From contig JAIRWE010000048.1 in NCBI GenBank assembly GCA_031253365.1, positions 1-18,129 on the forward strand: DNA of 18,129 nucleotides, read 5' to 3'. Both the position numbers and the translations under genes were made by a program. Each line of letters begins with the position of its first letter. Position 1 is the first letter of the stretch. Source of the DNA: Oscillospiraceae bacterium (lineage in GTDB: Bacteria; Bacillota; Clostridia; Oscillospirales; Ruminococcaceae). Positions 7,764-14,411 of this stretch are shown one piece after another. Under the pieces are notes generated by a model, which was given only the letters and a program-made list of their open reading frames with translations, ran no database searches and had not been told where the DNA came from.

Positions 7764-7875
7764 GCTTAATCCTTTCGGCATATACTTTCGTAATCTTTGC
7801 GGTTCAAATTCACTGTTCGGTTAAGAGATGTTTTGTGAAAGTTGCACACTGCGTGAAGGTGTAATTCCGTTTTTT

Positions 7876-9618
7876 TCACCTTATTTTTATGTGCGCCTCC
7901 CGAAGCTGTAACTCGCCGACTTCGCCCGGCGCCCCGAGCAAAGCGTCCTGCGCGTTGCTGTTAAGCGGGAAGGCTATGACTTCCCTCACGTTATCCTCCC
8001 CGAATAAAATCATCAGCAGCCTGTCAATCCCGAAAGCCATTCCCGCGTGCGGCGGCGCCCCGAACCTGAACGCCGAGTACAACGCCCCGAATTTCGCCTT
8101 GACGTCCTCTTCGGTGAACCCCGCGATTTCAAACGCCTTGACCATGACGTCGGCTTTATGGTTGCGAACCGCCCCCGACGCCAACTCCACGCCGTCCAGC
8201 ACAAAATCGTACTGGTACGCCTTAATGTCGAACGGGTTCGCGGAGCAAAGCGCGTCAAGCTCGCCCTGCGGCATAGAAAACGGGTTATGCCCGAACCGAG
8301 GCTTACCGCGCTCATCCTCCTCGTAAAAGGGGAAGTCTACCACCCAGCAGGCGGCGTGAACGCCCCTGTCGATTAAGTCCATGCGTTCCGCGACCCGCGC
8401 GCGGATTTGCCCCGCGAACAGCGCGGCGGCGGCGGCGGAATCGTCGGCGATGAAATAAAGAACGTCGTTCACGGCGATTTCACAGCGCAGGCGAAGCCCC
8501 TCCCGCGCGCTTTCCGTGAGGAACTTGTCAATCGGGCCGAGCCAAGCGCCCGTTTCACCGACCTTTATATAGCCCAGCCCCTTCATACCGATTGACAGGG
8601 CGTACTCTTCCATGTTCTTGAAAAACGTCTTGGACATCGCGCCCGCGCCCGGCACCCTAACGGCGCGAACCGTTTTGTTTGAAAAAGGCTTAAACTCGCT
8701 GTCGGCGAATAAATCCGAAACATCGACGATAAACAAGGGGTTGCGCAAATCCGGCTTGTCCGTACCGTATTTGAGAATGGCGTCGTCGTAGGTTATCCTG
8801 GGGAAGGGCAGCCGAACAGCCTTCCCGAATTTTTCAAGAACGGCGGACATAACCGCCTCGCCCGCGCAAAACACGTCCTCCTGCTCGGCGAACGCCATTT
8901 CCAAATCAAGCTGATAAAACTCGCCCGCCGTCCTGTCCGCGCGCGCGTCCTCATCGCGAAAGCACGGCGCGATTTGATAATACCTGTCAAAACCCGAAGC
9001 CATGAACAACTGCTTAAAAATCTGCGGCGCCTGCGGCAGGGCATAGAACTTCCCGTGGTGTTTGCGGCTGGGGATTAAGAAGTCCCTCGCCCCTTCCGGC
9101 GACGACGCGGACAAGATGGGCGTCTGCATTTCAAGGAAACCGAGGGCGTCCATTCGCTCCCGCATAAACGAGATTATTTCCGAGCGGCGGACAATCGCGT
9201 CGTGCATCGCCCTGTTTCGTAAGTCAAGGAAGCGGTATTTCAGCCGCGTTTCCTCGTTGGTTTCCTTGGAAGCGGCGGGTTCAAACGGCAGGGTTTCATA
9301 CACCTGCCCCAGAATATCCAGCGTCTTCGCGACGATTTCAATTTCCCCCGTGCTGATTTTGGGGTTGAACGTTTCCGGCGCGCGCCGAACCACCGTCCCG
9401 CTTATACTGACCGCGCTTTCCCTGCGGACGTTTTCGAGCAGCGACTCGTCTTGCACGGTAATCTGAATCGAGCCGTAATGGTCGCGCAGGTCAATGAACA
9501 TTATTCCGCCGTGGTCGCGGATATTCTCAACCCAGCCGGCGACGCGAACGGTTTTCCCCGCGCTTTCAAGGTTAAGCGTCGCGGCGGTGTTGTCACGGTA
9601 TCTGTTGGGTTTAATCAT
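7876..9618 (-). CDS. aspS: Aspartyl-tRNA synthetase, likely non-discriminating (Asp/Asn)
   Basis: 580 aa, full bacterial length. It has an N-terminal OB-fold anticodon-binding domain (GWVENIRDHGG at 28-38), class II motif 2 (CFRDEDARADR ... GEFYQLDLEM), a GAD insertion domain, and motif 3 (FGIDRLLMILFGEDN) near the C-terminus. The His at 36 in RDHGG is the residue associated with AspRS enzymes that also charge tRNA(Asn); this agrees with gatC and gatA upstream in the same operon. The GEFYQLD form of motif 2 and the FPLNSNAQD C-terminus look more like the alphaproteobacterial-type bacterial AspRS than the Bacillus form (RADRQPEFTQ). ATG 9618 has GAGAGG upstream. It lies 28 nt after the methyltransferase gene. 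No terminator is visible between it and the R-M genes. Confidence 0.97.
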   Translation of the reverse strand: MIKPNRYRDNTAATLNLESAGKTVRVAGWVENIRDHGGIMFIDLRDHYGSIQITVQDESLLENVRRESAVSISGTVVRRAPETFNPKISTGEIEIVAKTLDILGQVYETLPFEPAASKETNEETRLKYRFLDLRNRAMHDAIVRRSEIISFMRERMDALGFLEMQTPILSASSPEGARDFLIPSRKHHGKFYALPQAPQIFKQLFMASGFDRYYQIAPCFRDEDARADRTAGEFYQLDLEMAFAEQEDVFCAGEAVMSAVLEKFGKAVRLPFPRITYDDAILKYGTDKPDLRNPLFIVDVSDLFADSEFKPFSNKTVRAVRVPGAGAMSKTFFKNMEEYALSIGMKGLGYIKVGETGAWLGPIDKFLTESAREGLRLRCEIAVNDVLYFIADDSAAAAALFAGQIRARVAERMDLIDRGVHAACWVVDFPFYEEDERGKPRFGHNPFSMPQGELDALCSANPFDIKAYQYDFVLDGVELASGAVRNHKADVMVKAFEIAGFTEEDVKAKFGALYSAFRFGAPPHAGMAFGIDRLLMILFGEDNVREVIAFPLNSNAQDALLGAPGEVGELQLREAHIKIR

Positions 9619-9646
9619 TTTCGCCGTCCTCTCGGTTTGTTTATTG

Positions 9647-11119
9647 CTATAAAAGCGTCATCTGTTCGTCGTTGCCGGCGACCCGCTCCGCTTTTTTCAG
9701 AACGTCGGCGGCAAGCATATTCAGCCGTTCGCCTTTCAGTATCTCGCCTATGGTGACAATCTTGATTTTCTCGATATTTTTATTATAACCGTCGTCGTAA
9801 AAGCCCGCGCTCGCCGCTTCCTTCCTCATGTCTTTGGTGGGTTCGTTTAACGTGATAAAAATTCCGGCGGCGGCGTTCTCGCGTTCCATGACCCCGCGAA
9901 AATCCCTAATCATAGCCGAATTGACCTTCCCCGACTTAACCGAAAACAGAACGTCCCTGAACTTGTCTTTCCTTTCCGGCACGCGCATCGTCCCGTCAAT
10001 CCCGTAATCCTTGCCCTTTTTGTCGTTAATCATGGCTTTGTTGTCCGAATAGGTAAGCACCGCCCATTTCTCGAACTCTTTGCGCAGACGGTCGTCTTTC
10101 TTGTTCGCCAAAGCCCTCGCGCTTTCCATATCGGCGGGAATACCGCTTACGGTCACGCCGTCCATTACGTCTTCCCCGTAAGCCTCGGTAAGCCGCTTTA
10201 TGATAAGCGATATGCTGTTATAGGTTATATCAATGCCAATCCACTTTCGGTTGAGCCTTTGCGCCACCGCGACGCTCGTCCCGCACCCGCAGAACGCGTC
10301 AAGCACCACGTCGCCTTCGTTGCTGGACGACAGCATAATTTTTTCAAGCAAGGCTTCGGGCTTTTGCGTGGGATAACCGAGACGTTCTTTTGACGACGGG
10401 GCTATGGGTTGAATTTGCCACCAGTCGTCGGGGTGTTTGCCTAAGGGATTTAATTGCTGAACGCCAAAATCCTTACCCTTTCTGACGTTTCCGATATGAT
10501 GCTTAAAACGCTCTTTTGTGGCTTCGGCGTAAGGCTCTCTGACAGGGTCGGGATTAAAAAAATATTCCTTGGTTTTAGAGTATCTGAAAATCAAATCGTG
10601 CCGTCTGCCAAAGTCATTTTTGGGGTAACCCGCGCCTCGATAACACCACACAATCTCATTTCTGAAATTCCCGCCCCGCCCGACAAACACCGCGTCAAGC
10701 ACGATTTTGAGATAATGCCCCACCGTAGGGTCGCAGTGCAGATAAAAACTCCCCGTCGGCTTTAACACACGGTGAATTTCATTTATACGCAATGTCATTG
10801 AAACAAGGTATGACAGCAGGCTCCCCCTGCCCAAGATTTTATAAAGCCCCATAATCAAATCGGACGTCTGTTTGGTGAAAACGCCGCCCTCGTTGACGCA
10901 GATTTCGTTATACTCCTTTTCCGCGCGAACGTTCCATTCCCATGTGTCGACGAACGCCACGGACTGCGCCTTATCTTCCTTGCCTACATTGTTATAAATC
11001 CGGTTATAATCGCGTTTTGAGTTAAACGGCGGGTCGATATAGCACAAGTCGACCGACCCGTCGGGAACGTGCCCGCGCATTATGTCAATGTTGTCGCCGT
11101 AGAAAAGCTGATTTTTCAT
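9647..11119 (-). CDS. Site-specific DNA methyltransferase fused to Mrr-like nuclease-fold domain
   Basis: 490 aa. Motif IV YIDPPF at residues 27-32 precedes motif I LDAFCGCGTS at 273-282: a beta-class amino-methyltransferase (N6-adenine or N4-cytosine). From about residue 350 a second domain follows with the PD-(D/E)xK-like layout of Mrr proteins: KDYGIDG (370-376), LFSVKSGK (391-398) and a conserved-looking RDFRGVMERENAAAGIFIT. The usual E/Q of the nuclease motif is Ser394, so cleavage is uncertain; the domain may bind or sense DNA. Its ATG overlaps the gatA stop (ATGA), so translation is coupled to gatA, a place often taken by gatB. No separate restriction gene is adjacent. Composition is closer to the host than that of the R-M island, suggesting longer residence. 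Confidence 0.88.
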   Translation of the reverse strand: MKNQLFYGDNIDIMRGHVPDGSVDLCYIDPPFNSKRDYNRIYNNVGKEDKAQSVAFVDTWEWNVRAEKEYNEICVNEGGVFTKQTSDLIMGLYKILGRGSLLSYLVSMTLRINEIHRVLKPTGSFYLHCDPTVGHYLKIVLDAVFVGRGGNFRNEIVWCYRGAGYPKNDFGRRHDLIFRYSKTKEYFFNPDPVREPYAEATKERFKHHIGNVRKGKDFGVQQLNPLGKHPDDWWQIQPIAPSSKERLGYPTQKPEALLEKIMLSSSNEGDVVLDAFCGCGTSVAVAQRLNRKWIGIDITYNSISLIIKRLTEAYGEDVMDGVTVSGIPADMESARALANKKDDRLRKEFEKWAVLTYSDNKAMINDKKGKDYGIDGTMRVPERKDKFRDVLFSVKSGKVNSAMIRDFRGVMERENAAAGIFITLNEPTKDMRKEAASAGFYDDGYNKNIEKIKIVTIGEILKGERLNMLAADVLKKAERVAGNDEQMTLL

Positions 11120-12522
11120 TTATCGCCGCTCCGGTAACCGTTTTCACAAAAATCCGCGATTTGCAAAATTACCGCCTCATCGAATTTTCTGCCCGTTATC
11201 GACATTCCTACGGGTAACCCGTCTTTGTCCTTCCCGCAGGGAACCGAAACGCAAGGCAGCCCCGTCAGGTTCATGGGGGCGGTGTACATGGAGGTGGAAT
11301 AGCTCGCCGCCAAATCCTGATTTTCGTCTATCTTATACGCGACGCACGGGAACGTGGGGGATATAATCGCGCCGCTTTTGATTTTCTCGAAAACCCCGTC
11401 AAACTCGCGGTTCAGCCTTTGCCTGACCGCCAAAGCCTTACGAAGATATATGTCGTCGCCCGAAAGCGCGAAATTACCCAACATAACGCGCCGCTTAACC
11501 TCCTCGCCGAAGCCGCGCGTCCGGCTGTCGCGAACCCTTTCGTCGGGGGTGGCGCCTTCTCCGCGCAACCCCGATTTACTCTCGCCGAACCGCGACAACG
11601 CCGGCACCGCCTGCGCGCAGGCGATTATCATAAAAGCGGCGGTGGCGTAAAGCAACGAGGGAATTGAAACCTCAATCAGCTTAACGCCGTTTTTTTCCAG
11701 CTCCTTCGCGGCGTTCAAAACAGCCGCCCGCACGCCGCCGTTTACGTCGTCGGTGAACAATTCCTTGGGCAGCGCCGCCGTCAAACCCCTTACGCTTTTC
11801 CCAATCAGCGCGGTGTAATCGCCGCCTGAATCGGACAGCGCGTTCATTACGACGCCGCAATCCTCCGCGCACTTCGCCAGCGGACCCACCACGTCAAGCG
11901 AACGCGAAAATTCCGCCACGCCGCGCCGCGAAATTACGCCGTAACTCGGTTTCAGCCCCGTGATTCCGCAAAAAGAGGCGGGCTGCCTTACGGACGCGCC
12001 CGTGTCCGTCCCCAAAGCGAAAGCGCAGGTTTCGGAAGCGACGGCGCTCGCGCTCCCCCCGGACGAGCCGCCCGGAACGCGGTCGCGGTCGCGCGGGTTA
12101 CGGACAAACCCGAAAGCCGAGGTCTTGTTGGACTTGCCCATCGCGAACTCGTCCATGTTGGTTTTCCCGATAAGCACATAACCCTGCGCCTTTAAGCGTT
12201 CAATCACTTCGGCGTCGCGGGGGGGTATAAAGTCTTCGAGCATTTTTGAACCGCAGGTGGTTCTTATTTTTTCGGTGTGAATGTTGTCCTTAATCGCGGC
12301 GGGGATTCCCGTAAGCGGTTTCGCCCCGCCGGAATCAATCAATTCCTGGGCGCGTTCGGCGTTTTTAAGCGCCTCTTCCCGCGTTATCGTGATATACGCG
12401 TTAAGCTCGGGGTTTTGCGTTTCGGCGCGGCTTAAATATTCGCGCGCCAACTCCTTCGCGCCGATTCGCTTTTCGTCCAACGCCCGGCGCAGCCGCTTTA
12501 TTTTTAATCCCGTTATATCCAT
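11116..12522 (-). CDS. gatA: Glutamyl/aspartyl-tRNA amidotransferase subunit A
   Basis: 468 aa amidase-signature protein. It hydrolyses glutamine and supplies ammonia to GatB for amidation of Asp-tRNA(Asn) or Glu-tRNA(Gln). The Ser-cisSer-Lys triad is intact: K78 (AAIKDN), S153 in PGGSSGGS, and nucleophile S177 (DTGASVRQP). The signature region continues with FCGITGLKPSYG. The start is 3 nt after the gatC stop and the end overlaps the methyltransferase gene by 4 nt. gatB is absent from the window. Together with an apparently non-discriminating AspRS downstream, the operon suggests Asn-tRNA(Asn) is made by transamidation. Generic amidase is unlikely given gatC. Confidence 0.96.
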   Translation of the reverse strand: MDITGLKIKRLRRALDEKRIGAKELAREYLSRAETQNPELNAYITITREEALKNAERAQELIDSGGAKPLTGIPAAIKDNIHTEKIRTTCGSKMLEDFIPPRDAEVIERLKAQGYVLIGKTNMDEFAMGKSNKTSAFGFVRNPRDRDRVPGGSSGGSASAVASETCAFALGTDTGASVRQPASFCGITGLKPSYGVISRRGVAEFSRSLDVVGPLAKCAEDCGVVMNALSDSGGDYTALIGKSVRGLTAALPKELFTDDVNGGVRAAVLNAAKELEKNGVKLIEVSIPSLLYATAAFMIIACAQAVPALSRFGESKSGLRGEGATPDERVRDSRTRGFGEEVKRRVMLGNFALSGDDIYLRKALAVRQRLNREFDGVFEKIKSGAIISPTFPCVAYKIDENQDLAASYSTSMYTAPMNLTGLPCVSVPCGKDKDGLPVGMSITGRKFDEAVILQIADFCENGYRSGDK

Positions 12523-12525
12523 ACT

Positions 12526-12699
12526 CTAAAACCCGTACTCGTCGAGAGGGCCGTCATAATCGCCGTCAAATTCCGTTATTTTTTCGATAATTGAAATTAT
12601 GCCGTCCAGCTCCCCGGAGAGCTTTTCTTCCTCGCTTTCGGTAAAATTGAATTTTGAAAGCCCCGAAATCGCCGCAAAGGTTCGCTTATCCGTCGTAAC
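12526..12699 (-). CDS. gatC: Short GatC subunit with no canonical start codon
   Basis: The frame encodes 57 residues ending at TAG 12526-12528, 3 nt before gatA. The sequence has the GatC pattern: FAAISGLSKFNFTESEEEK then a helix LDGIISIIEKITEFD. It lacks the usual C-terminal tail with a conserved Arg-Glu-Asp, so it is shorter than the common ~95 aa. Between the upstream in-frame TGA at 12721-12723 and the conserved core there is no ATG, GTG or TTG. By alignment with GatC N-termini the start should be the GTT at 12697-12699, which sits just after a purine-rich ribosome-site-like tract (GAGGGAAGGGGGG). A rare GTT or ACG start, a base-call error, or a decayed gene are all possible. GatC stabilises GatA and links it to GatB. 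Confidence 0.7.
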   Translation of the reverse strand, partial: VTTDKRTFAAISGLSKFNFTESEEEKLSGELDGIISIIEKITEFDGDYDGPLDEYGF

Positions 12700-12712
12700 C
12701 GCCCCCCTTCCC

Positions 12713-13261
12713 TCAGGAAATCATCTCGGCGAAAATTTTTTCCGCCGCGCCGCCGTCATCGCAGACAAACAGCACGACATATTCGCCTTTGGCTTCGATA
12801 ACGGCTCCGTCGAGCTTATACACCTGCGCCGGCACATAATCCCGCCAAGACTTTATCCGCCCCTGAACATACGTTTCAAGAACCGCTTTCGCCTCTTGCG
12901 CCTGCTGTGCCGAACCCATTTTGATAACGGCTATTTCGTCGGGGTTTGTCCCGGCGGGGTTGACGTAGAAAGACGCTTCCGTAACGCCGCTTGTGTCAAG
13001 GTCGAAATACTTGTCGGCTAAATCGTCGGCGGTTTTCTCCGTCATTTCCGGGAAATCGCCGCCTTCGATAATCGCCGCCGTAATCTCGGAAACGCGGACG
13101 CTCTCCTTTTTCGGCGCGTCGCCGTTCGGCGCGTCGCCGTTCGACGCGTCGCTGTTCGACGCGTCGCTGTTCGGCGCGGTACCCGCGCCGCCTTCGTTTC
13201 CGCAGGAAGTTAATATTACCAAAAAAATTACCGAGAGTAAAACGGCGACATTTCTCCTCAT
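12713..13261 (-). CDS. DUF4358-type lipoprotein
   Basis: 182 aa. Signal peptide of type II: MRRNVAVLL, hydrophobic core, lipobox LTSC with Cys20 as the lipidated residue, so it is anchored to the outer face of the membrane. Residues 21-52 are a low-complexity linker (NSDAS NSDAS NGDAP NGDAP). The folded part (about 55-182) matches the DUF4358 pattern, including the FYVNP and EIAVIKMGSAQQAQEAKAVLE segments. Function of the family is unknown; in Clostridia its members often accompany SGNH hydrolases or MBOAT acyltransferases, and here an SGNH gene lies 21 nt upstream. ATG 13261 has AAAGGAA upstream. Its stop is only 13 nt before the predicted gatC start, which ties envelope and tRNA genes in one transcript. 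Confidence 0.8.
   Translation of the reverse strand: MRRNVAVLLSVIFLVILTSCGNEGGAGTAPNSDASNSDASNGDAPNGDAPKKESVRVSEITAAIIEGGDFPEMTEKTADDLADKYFDLDTSGVTEASFYVNPAGTNPDEIAVIKMGSAQQAQEAKAVLETYVQGRIKSWRDYVPAQVYKLDGAVIEAKGEYVVLFVCDDGGAAEKIFAEMIS
13110..13180. repeat. 15-nt tandem repeat in lipoprotein linker
   Basis: Four full 15-nt units (two identical TTCGGCGCGTCGCCG, then two identical TTCGACGCGTCGCTG) and a partial fifth. They encode the pentapeptides of the linker behind the lipidated Cys. Units stay in frame, so gain or loss of copies would only change linker length. Confidence 0.9.
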
Positions 13262-13282
13262 GCTTTGTGTTCCTTTCCGTGC

Positions 13283-14191
13283 CTATTCCAACTCACTCTG
13301 AACAAACGAGAGCAACGCCTCATACGCCGAAACGGTGAGGTGCATTCCGTCCGGCTGGGCGTATTGGGCTTTCAAGTATCCGTTTTCGTCTTTGAGCGCC
13401 GAGCAAACGTCGATTAAGATACACCCCGTTTCCCTCGCGACGCCCGCAAGCAAAGAATTATACTCGTTAATCATGTCTATGGATATGTTATAGCTGTTCC
13501 CCACGTTCGGGGCGACGGGGGGAACCGTAAGTATCACGGTTTCCGCGCTCGGGCGGGCGGATTTCAGGGTGTTCGCCAATGTTTTCATGCTTTCCGCGAT
13601 TAAAGCGGCGTTCGAGGCGGAAAGCCCGTTCGTCCCGAGCATAAGCACGACGCGGTCGAAGCCCGCCGCCGTTTCAATCACGCCGCGACCGTTGATTTCA
13701 GCCGTCAGCGCGCCGGAAGGGCTCATCCCTATGTCCGCGAACACGTTCGCGGCGGGAATTAACCCGTAGCCGCTGAATCCGGTCGAAATCGAGTCGCCTA
13801 TAAACAGCGTGTCGCCGAAAAAAACTTTATCGTAATCATTCGGCGGTGAAGGTTCGTCCGTGCCGTCCGCCGACCGTGAACCGGGAGTATACGAGTCGGA
13901 AAACGGCGATTTTGTCATTTCGGGGATTGTGGTGGCGGGGGGGAGCGTCGTAACGGTTTCGGAAGGCTCGTTTTCCGTCGGGGCAGCCACAAGCGTGGAG
14001 GACGGCGTGCTTTGCCCCGAAGCGGGCGGGGGCGCGGGCGGCGACGGGGGCAAAGGCGAGGTCATGTAAAGGTACAGGAAAAGCCCCAGCATCGCCGTAA
14101 TAACGACTATAAGTATGTTCAACACGACGACGGCGGGCGTAAAAGACGTTTCCCGTCGATTGCCCATAAGATAACGCCCTTTTCGCGGCAC
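13283..14191 (-). CDS. Membrane-anchored SGNH/GDSL-family hydrolase
   Basis: 302 aa. One N-terminal membrane helix (18-43), a Pro/Ser/Thr-rich linker (45-118), then an extracytoplasmic SGNH domain. Catalytic blocks are all visible: IGDS with Ser134, LGTNG with Asn188, and DGMH with Asp281 and His284. The enzyme probably removes or transfers an ester group (for example acetyl) on a cell-surface polymer; the substrate cannot be read from sequence. The GTG start at 14191 follows GAGGGG; an in-frame ATG at 14167 with AAAGGG upstream is an equally possible start and would remove 8 residues without affecting the membrane helix. It is the first gene after a near-consensus promoter and heads the operon that runs through gatCA to aspS. 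Confidence 0.88.
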   Translation of the reverse strand: MPRKGRYLMGNRRETSFTPAVVVLNILIVVITAMLGLFLYLYMTSPLPPSPPAPPPASGQSTPSSTLVAAPTENEPSETVTTLPPATTIPEMTKSPFSDSYTPGSRSADGTDEPSPPNDYDKVFFGDTLFIGDSISTGFSGYGLIPAANVFADIGMSPSGALTAEINGRGVIETAAGFDRVVLMLGTNGLSASNAALIAESMKTLANTLKSARPSAETVILTVPPVAPNVGNSYNISIDMINEYNSLLAGVARETGCILIDVCSALKDENGYLKAQYAQPDGMHLTVSAYEALLSFVQSELE

Positions 14192-14209
14192 GACACCCTA
14201 CCCCTCTTT

Positions 14210-14239
14210 CAAGAAAAAATCGCCCAAGAAAAAATCGCC
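14210..14239. repeat. Perfect 15-bp direct duplication in the leader of the - strand operon
   Basis: Two adjacent identical copies of CAAGAAAAAATCGCC. They fall in the 5' untranslated leader between the - strand promoter and the SGNH hydrolase start. Each copy gives the RNA a U-rich segment (GGCGATTTTTTCTTG). Confidence 0.9.
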
Positions 14240-14252
14240 CCTTTTCGCGTTT

Positions 14253-14281
14253 ATTATAGCATAAAAATCAAAGCTCGTCAA
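14253..14281 (-). promoter_or_regulatory. Sigma-A promoter of the SGNH-DUF4358-gatCA-MTase-aspS operon
   Basis: On the - strand TTGACG (14281-14276), a 17-nt spacer, and TATAAT (14258-14253) preceded by TGC, an extended -10. The leader to the GTG at 14191 is about 55 nt. It is divergent from the GntR-operon promoter, with the two -35 elements about 50 bp apart. Confidence 0.88.
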
Positions 14282-14302
14282 GTTATCGAAAACGCGGGCT
14301 GA

Positions 14303-14326
14303 TTTTTTGAAAAAATTTTCAAAAAA
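14303..14326. repeat. Perfect AT-rich inverted repeat upstream of the GntR promoter
   Basis: Arms TTTTTTGAAAA (14303-14313) and TTTTCAAAAAA (14316-14326) with a 2-nt centre. It lies 3 bp upstream of the -35 element, between the two divergent promoters. It could act as an UP element, a bent segment or a second regulator site; nothing in the sequence decides this. Confidence 0.7.
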
Positions 14327-14329
14327 GTG

Positions 14330-14357
14330 TTGACAAAAAAAATATATATGTTATAAT
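14330..14357 (+). promoter_or_regulatory. Strong sigma-A promoter of the GntR-ABC operon
   Basis: Consensus TTGACA at 14330-14335, a 16-nt spacer, and consensus TATAAT at 14352-14357 with TGT directly before it (extended -10). The expected start is near 14364, inside the operator. Confidence 0.92.
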
Positions 14358-14363
14358 TACCAC

Positions 14364-14384
14364 TGTATTAGTTCAGATAGTACA
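14364..14384. promoter_or_regulatory. Probable operator for the YtrA-type regulator
   Basis: Inverted repeat TGTATTA - 7 nt - TAGTACA (6 of 7 pairs match) placed on the transcription start of the GntR-ABC operon. Location and symmetry fit negative autoregulation by the GntR protein encoded just downstream. Binding is inferred. Confidence 0.7.
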
Positions 14385-14411
14385 CAACCCTTTCAGGAAA
14401 GAGGTGATTTT

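Larger units (their letters stand above)
5853..7875. other. AT-rich island carrying a restriction-modification pair
   Basis: By eye this stretch is near 40% GC, while the genes on both sides are visibly GC-richer (GCG/CGC-dense). Codon choice shifts accordingly, with many A/T-ending codons. It lies exactly between the convergent terminator and the aspS stop. No integrase, transposase or flanking target duplication was found. The base-composition shift and the R-M content indicate horizontal acquisition. Confidence 0.6.

Noticed and set aside
7764..7781. Upstream start at 7781 for the R-M methyltransferase
   Set aside because: No Shine-Dalgarno before it, whereas the ATG at 7763 has AAAGGA at the right distance.
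7779..7807. TTGAAC - 17 nt - TATATG as a promoter for the R-M genes (- strand)
   Set aside because: Transcription would begin inside or after the ribosome-binding site of the methyltransferase, leaving almost no leader. Left as unproven.
7853..7885. AAGGTG/CACCTT inverted repeat after aspS as a terminator
   Set aside because: Only 6 bp with a ~15-nt loop and no T-run on the - strand after it.
8013..9466. Several overlapping frames on both strands across aspS
   Set aside because: Shadows of a GC-rich essential gene with intact class II motifs.
13110..13180. Short regular repeats as a CRISPR-like array
   Set aside because: 15-nt units are directly adjacent with no spacers and are in frame with a lipoprotein linker.
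14012..14302. + strand frame of 96 aa across the divergent promoter region
   Set aside because: It crosses the - strand hydrolase start and both leader repeats, has no ribosome site, and is not protein-like.
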